From contig NZ_FMZC01000013.1 in NCBI RefSeq assembly GCF_900102625.1, forward strand, positions 89,865 to 153,864: 64,000 bases of DNA. Direction: 5' to 3'. Every line of letters starts with the position of its first letter. Position 1 is the first letter of the stretch. This document shows positions 61,451 through 64,000 of the stretch, in pieces. Position numbers and translations under genes: made by a program. Under the pieces are notes generated by a model. The model had not been told where the DNA came from. It worked only from the letters and a program-made list of their open reading frames with translations, and did not search any database. This DNA comes from Paracidovorax valerianellae. Lineage in GTDB: Bacteria; Pseudomonadota; Gammaproteobacteria; Burkholderiales; Burkholderiaceae_C.

Positions 61451-62293
61451 TCATGCTGGCGCCCCTGCCGTCGCGCCGGCTACCTTGGTGGCAGGAGCGA
61501 TCACGGCAGCATCCGCGGACTGAGCGGTTGCAGGCGCTTTGCGGCGCAGCGGGGCCGGCAGCCAGGCAGGGCGCTTCCAGGCCAGCCAACCGCCCGCGAT
61601 GGCCAACAATGCCAGCACGGCAGCCAATGCGATCCAGAGCACGTTGTCGGATTCCGCCTTCGCGACGGCCGGGCTCAGAGGCATGCCCGGTACGAGCGTG
61701 ACGGTCACGTTCTCGTACGACAGGCCCTCGACGCTGCGCGCCACCATGTTCTTGATGCCAGCCACCAGACCTGCCAGATTGGCGCTCTCGCGGTACTTGA
61801 TGAAGACCGACGCGCTCGCCGGCTTCACGGTGGCAGCGAGGGGGTCGTTGTTGGGCAGCACGATGTGAACGCGTGCCGTGACGACGCCGTCGATCTGCGA
61901 CAGCGTGGCCTCCAGCTGCTGCGCCACGCCATAGATGAAGCGCACGCGCTCTTCGGTGGGTGTGGAGATGAGGCCTTCTTTCTTGAACATCTCTCCGAGC
62001 GTCACGTGGCGTTCGCGGGGCAGGCCATACGAGCGGAGCACCGTCAGCGAACGCACCACGTCGTCCTGCTCGACCTGGATGTTCCAGGTCTTTCCGGCAT
62101 CCGGTGTCGCCTTGTTCACCTGGACGCCGCTTTCCAGCAGGGCCGCCACCATGTCGTTGGCGTCGCTTTCCGTCTGCTTGGTGTAGAGGTCCGTCTTGCA
62201 GCCGGCCAGGGCCAGCAGCAACAGCAGCGGGACGAGTGCGCGGCGAGCGAACTGGCGGTATGTCGCTGCGCGAAAGCAGAGGGATGGCGCCAT
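61451..62293 (-). CDS. hrcJ: HrcJ, inner-membrane ring lipoprotein (SctJ)
   Basis: 280 aa, YscJ/FliF family. Signal peptide with lipobox LAGC (ALVPLLLLLALAGCKTDLYTKQTESDANDMVAALLESGV). Two ring-building domains follow, with TPTEERVRFIYGVAQQLEATLSQIDGVVTARVHIVLP. A C-terminal transmembrane helix (VLWIALAAVLALLAIAGGWLAW) and an Ala/Pro tail end it. Confidence 0.97.
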   Translation of the reverse strand: MAPSLCFRAATYRQFARRALVPLLLLLALAGCKTDLYTKQTESDANDMVAALLESGVQVNKATPDAGKTWNIQVEQDDVVRSLTVLRSYGLPRERHVTLGEMFKKEGLISTPTEERVRFIYGVAQQLEATLSQIDGVVTARVHIVLPNNDPLAATVKPASASVFIKYRESANLAGLVAGIKNMVARSVEGLSYENVTVTLVPGMPLSPAVAKAESDNVLWIALAAVLALLAIAGGWLAWKRPAWLPAPLRRKAPATAQSADAAVIAPATKVAGATAGAPA

Positions 62294-62318
62294 GGTGGTG
62301 TGTTTCGCTAGAAGGGGT

Positions 62319-62702
62319 TTATTGGTTGCGCATGAGCGTCTGCAGACCGGTCTTGGTCGTTTGCGCCAGGCTGCTCATGGCCTGCACTTGAAAGTGGGTT
62401 CCGGCAAATTGATACATCAAGTTGACTTGATACAACGTCAGGTCAACGCCGGGTGGCTGCTGGATCGCCGCCTGCATGAGTGCGGCCGTGTCCTGTACTT
62501 CCTTGCGCATCGACTCGTCCTGCTTGATCAGCATCTTGCCCAGCGTGGATGGGTCTTCCGATTCCACGGAGGCCAGTGGCGGCGAGTCTTTCATCATGCG
62601 TGCGAATTTTTCCGCGACGGCACTCATGTTCATCGAGGGGCCTGAGGCCTGGTCGACGATGAGTGAGCTGGATACCGCGCCAATGCTGCCGATGGGGTCC
62701 AT
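62319..62702 (-). CDS. hrpB2: HrpB2, inner-rod protein
   Basis: 127 aa. Helical, with the C-terminal block PPGVDLTLYQVNLMYQFAGTHFQVQAMSSLAQTTKTGLQTLMRNQ characteristic of HrpB2/SctI-type rod subunits, including the VxxTTxxGxxxLxxxQ-like end. Early secreted component needed for pilus assembly. ATG start; 25 bp before hrcJ. Confidence 0.92.
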   Translation of the reverse strand: MDPIGSIGAVSSSLIVDQASGPSMNMSAVAEKFARMMKDSPPLASVESEDPSTLGKMLIKQDESMRKEVQDTAALMQAAIQQPPGVDLTLYQVNLMYQFAGTHFQVQAMSSLAQTTKTGLQTLMRNQ

Positions 62703-62733
62703 GGTGGATTCTCCGGAAATAGGGGTAGAGGCG

Positions 62734-63210
62734 TCAGGCGCGCATGAACATGTAGGGCATCTGGTAGGCGGAGATGCTCGCGGGTTCGGCAGGTTTCACC
62801 GCTTCTGCGCGTTCCTCGAACGTACCTGCAGCCTTGGCCCGGTTGGCCACCAACCCGCTGACCAGCTCTAACGCGTCGGGGCCTGCGTTGCCTTGCTCCA
62901 GTTCATTCAGCGTCATTTCCCATCCGCGATCGCCCAGCATGTACTGGCAGTTGGCGATCATGGCCTTTGCGGAGTCCCACTGTTCCGGGTGGTTTTCCAG
63001 GCCGCGCACGAGCTGGATGCAATTGCCATAGGCGCCGCGCCGGAAAGAAATCCAGCCGTCGATCATGTCCAGTTCCGCCACTTTGGGGCGCAGCGTGCGG
63101 ATGCCAGCGAGGATGTCCGATGCCTCGTCGTTCATGCCCTGCGCAATGGTGCGGTAGACCAGCTTGATCAGCGCGGTGACGAATTCCTTGCGCTCAAATT
63201 TCGGTTTCAT
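62734..63210 (-). CDS. hrpB1: HrpB1/HrpK-type periplasmic protein
   Basis: 158 aa, helical, TPR-like: FVTALIKLVYRTIAQGMNDEASDILAGIRTLRPKVAELDMIDGWISFRRGAYGNCIQLVRGLENHPEQWDSAKAMIANCQYMLGDRGWEMTLNEL. In Xanthomonas HrpB1 is secreted to the periplasm and binds peptidoglycan. First gene of the hrpB1-hrcN operon; AGGAG six bases before the ATG. Confidence 0.92.
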   Translation of the reverse strand: MKPKFERKEFVTALIKLVYRTIAQGMNDEASDILAGIRTLRPKVAELDMIDGWISFRRGAYGNCIQLVRGLENHPEQWDSAKAMIANCQYMLGDRGWEMTLNELEQGNAGPDALELVSGLVANRAKAAGTFEERAEAVKPAEPASISAYQMPYMFMRA

Positions 63211-63435
63211 AAAACACTCCTGTTTCTTCTGCATAGATGGCCTGGGACCGCGTGCAGCCCTGTGCCGGCCTCGGTCGACGGTCCGCCTCGGCGCTCACCA
63301 GTACGACATACGAAGCGCAAGCCAGAAGGGTCACGATCGTGGTGATGAAAGGTGGCATGGCTTGCGGCGAACCCGGTACGCCCTGCAATTCATGCGCGTC
63401 TGGGGAGCCATGGGTCCGATAAGGCCCCCATCTGT
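63211..63435. other. Spacer between tandem small genes and hrpB1
   Basis: 225 bp. No gene and no good PIP box found. A degenerate relic of the hairpin unit may lie near 63395-63430. Confidence 0.5.
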
Positions 63436-63636
63436 TCATCCCGCAGCCTGTGCGAGCTTGTCCGTCATGCTTTTGGAACTTTTCTGGAACGCGTCGGCCA
63501 TGTTGGAGATGACGGCATTGCGGCCTTGTTTCTCGCTCAGCTTCGCTTGCAGTTCCGTCATGGCGTTCTGGTTGTCCTGCTGCTGCTGCATGCGGGCCAT
63601 CAGGGCCCTGGTGTCGCCATCTGCTTTGTTGACCAT
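63436..63636 (-). CDS. Small type III-associated protein, tandem copy 1 (possible Hrp pilin)
   Basis: 66 aa, helical and Gln-rich: DGDTRALMARMQQQQDNQNAMTELQ, then GRNAVISNMADAFQKSSKSMTDKLAQ. No signal peptide, Cys or Trp. Size and composition fit Hrp pilin or needle subunits (HrpE, HrpY), and its place upstream of hrpB1 supports a type III role. About three quarters identical to the next copy at 63716-63919. Confidence 0.6.
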   Translation of the reverse strand: MVNKADGDTRALMARMQQQQDNQNAMTELQAKLSEKQGRNAVISNMADAFQKSSKSMTDKLAQAAG

Positions 63637-63678
63637 TTGGGCTCTCCGTTGAAAGTGGAAGAAGTAAAAGGCGGTGCT

Positions 63679-63706
63679 GCGCCATGAGCGGTTCGGCCCA
63701 TGGCGC
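63679..63706. terminator. Hairpin between tandem copies
   Basis: GCGCCATGAG and CCCATGGCGC arms with a CGGTTCGG loop. The same hairpin recurs at 63964-63990. No T-tract directly follows on the minus strand; it may process or attenuate the transcript. Confidence 0.5.
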
Positions 63707-63715
63707 GATGCAGCA

Positions 63716-63919
63716 TCAGCCCGCGCCTTGCGCTTGCTTGTCCGACAGGGCCTTGGAGTTCTTTTGGAACGCATCGGCCATGTTGGAGACGACGGCGTTC
63801 TTACCTTGCTGCTCGCTCAGATCGGCTTGCAGTGCCGTCATTGCGTTCTGGTTGTTTTGCTGTTGCTGCATGCGATTCATCAGTGCTCGCGTATCGCCAT
63901 CGGGTCTGGTCGTAGACAT
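63716..63919 (-). CDS. Small type III-associated protein, tandem copy 2 (possible Hrp pilin)
   Basis: 67 aa: DGDTRALMNRMQQQQNNQNA near the N-terminus and GKNAVVSNMADAFQKNSKALSDKQAQGAG at the end. It shares nearly all core residues with copy 1. ATG at 63917-63919 follows AAAGGAAATCAAC. The repeat unit (gene plus hairpin) is about 280-285 bp, and a further hairpin at the window edge implies another copy upstream. Confidence 0.6.
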   Translation of the reverse strand: MSTTRPDGDTRALMNRMQQQQNNQNAMTALQADLSEQQGKNAVVSNMADAFQKNSKALSDKQAQGAG

Positions 63920-63963
63920 GTTGATTTCCTTTGTGAAGTGAACGTTGAAAGAAACGAAGTCCA

Positions 63964-63990
63964 GCGCCATGAGCCTTCGGCCCATGGCGC
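63964..63990. terminator. Hairpin at the window edge, sign of a third tandem copy
   Basis: GCGCCATGAG...CCCATGGCGC as at 63679-63706, followed by the same GATGC. 285 bp from its twin. Confidence 0.55.
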
Positions 63991-64000
63991 GATGCTGCTT

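Noticed and set aside
63211..63435. PIP box in front of hrpB1
   Set aside because: ACGAA and GCGAA half-sites occur but none is paired at 14-16 bp; the promoter may lie upstream of the tandem genes.

Overview
The window looks like chromosome of a plant-associated member of the Comamonadaceae, most likely Acidovorax/Paracidovorax (avenae/citrulli group). This rests on high GC, the protein families present, and a group 2 (Xanthomonas/Ralstonia-type) hrp/hrc type III secretion system carrying its own hrpG/hrpX regulators. The species call is inference; no 16S rRNA or tRNA gene was seen.

Housekeeping and accessory part (1-37.7 kb). From the left: a truncated SbmA/BacA-type ABC transporter, a divergent MurA-like enzyme, a kinase-like protein, a UPF0149/SEC-C protein and a SulP anion transporter. 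A low-GC cassette (STM2901-like plus DUF1493) follows, then pncC-pgpA-MuiA/DUF4139, cheW beside a fragment of a chemoreceptor gene, a lipoprotein pectate lyase of the PL10 type, thiL, an RRM RNA-binding protein, a macrodomain protein, a YbdK-type ligase, a CPA2 antiporter, a Gcr 'site-specific recombinase' protein, apaG and rpe. Between rpe and gph lies about 11 kb of accessory genes: a nitronate monooxygenase, TetR and a flavin monooxygenase sharing two palindromic operators, Ku plus an ExoIII-type nuclease, an aldo/keto reductase with an AraC regulator, RDD, a frameshifted VOC protein and rnk. After gph come an ECF sigma/NrsF pair with a MXKDX repeat protein and a 53-aa gene behind a sigF-type promoter, a chalcone-isomerase-like protein, and trpE with chorismate mutase.

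Type III part (37.8-64 kb). hrpX and hrpG are divergent across a 642-bp spacer holding four 11-bp-phased direct repeats. A minus-strand operon hrcU-hrcV-hpaP-hrcQ-hrcR-hrcS-hpaA-hpaB is divergent from a plus-strand unit hrpB7-hrcT, with plant-inducible-promoter-like (PIP) boxes in both directions between them. Rightward lie a harpin with a PL3-type pectate lyase domain (HrpW/PopW type), a putative chaperone with a 727-aa candidate effector, a leucine-rich-repeat effector with an imperfect PIP box, and a GNAT-like/PF10118-like pair. A minus-strand operon hrpB1-hrpB2-hrcJ-hrpB4-hrcL-hrcN is preceded by two tandem ~66-aa paralogues, with the signature of a third copy at the window edge. No hrcC, hrcD or hrpD6 was recognised.

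As a unit, HrpG would act on HrpX; HrpX would act on the PIP boxes; the hrc/hrp genes build the export apparatus; HpaB, HpaP and HpaA control substrates; and the harpin, LRR protein and 727-aa protein are likely exported. trpE-chorismate mutase is followed directly by the hrp island and no trpG/D/C is seen, so the island may have split a trp operon. A 44-bp interspersed element occurs in several copies, two of them within reading frames.
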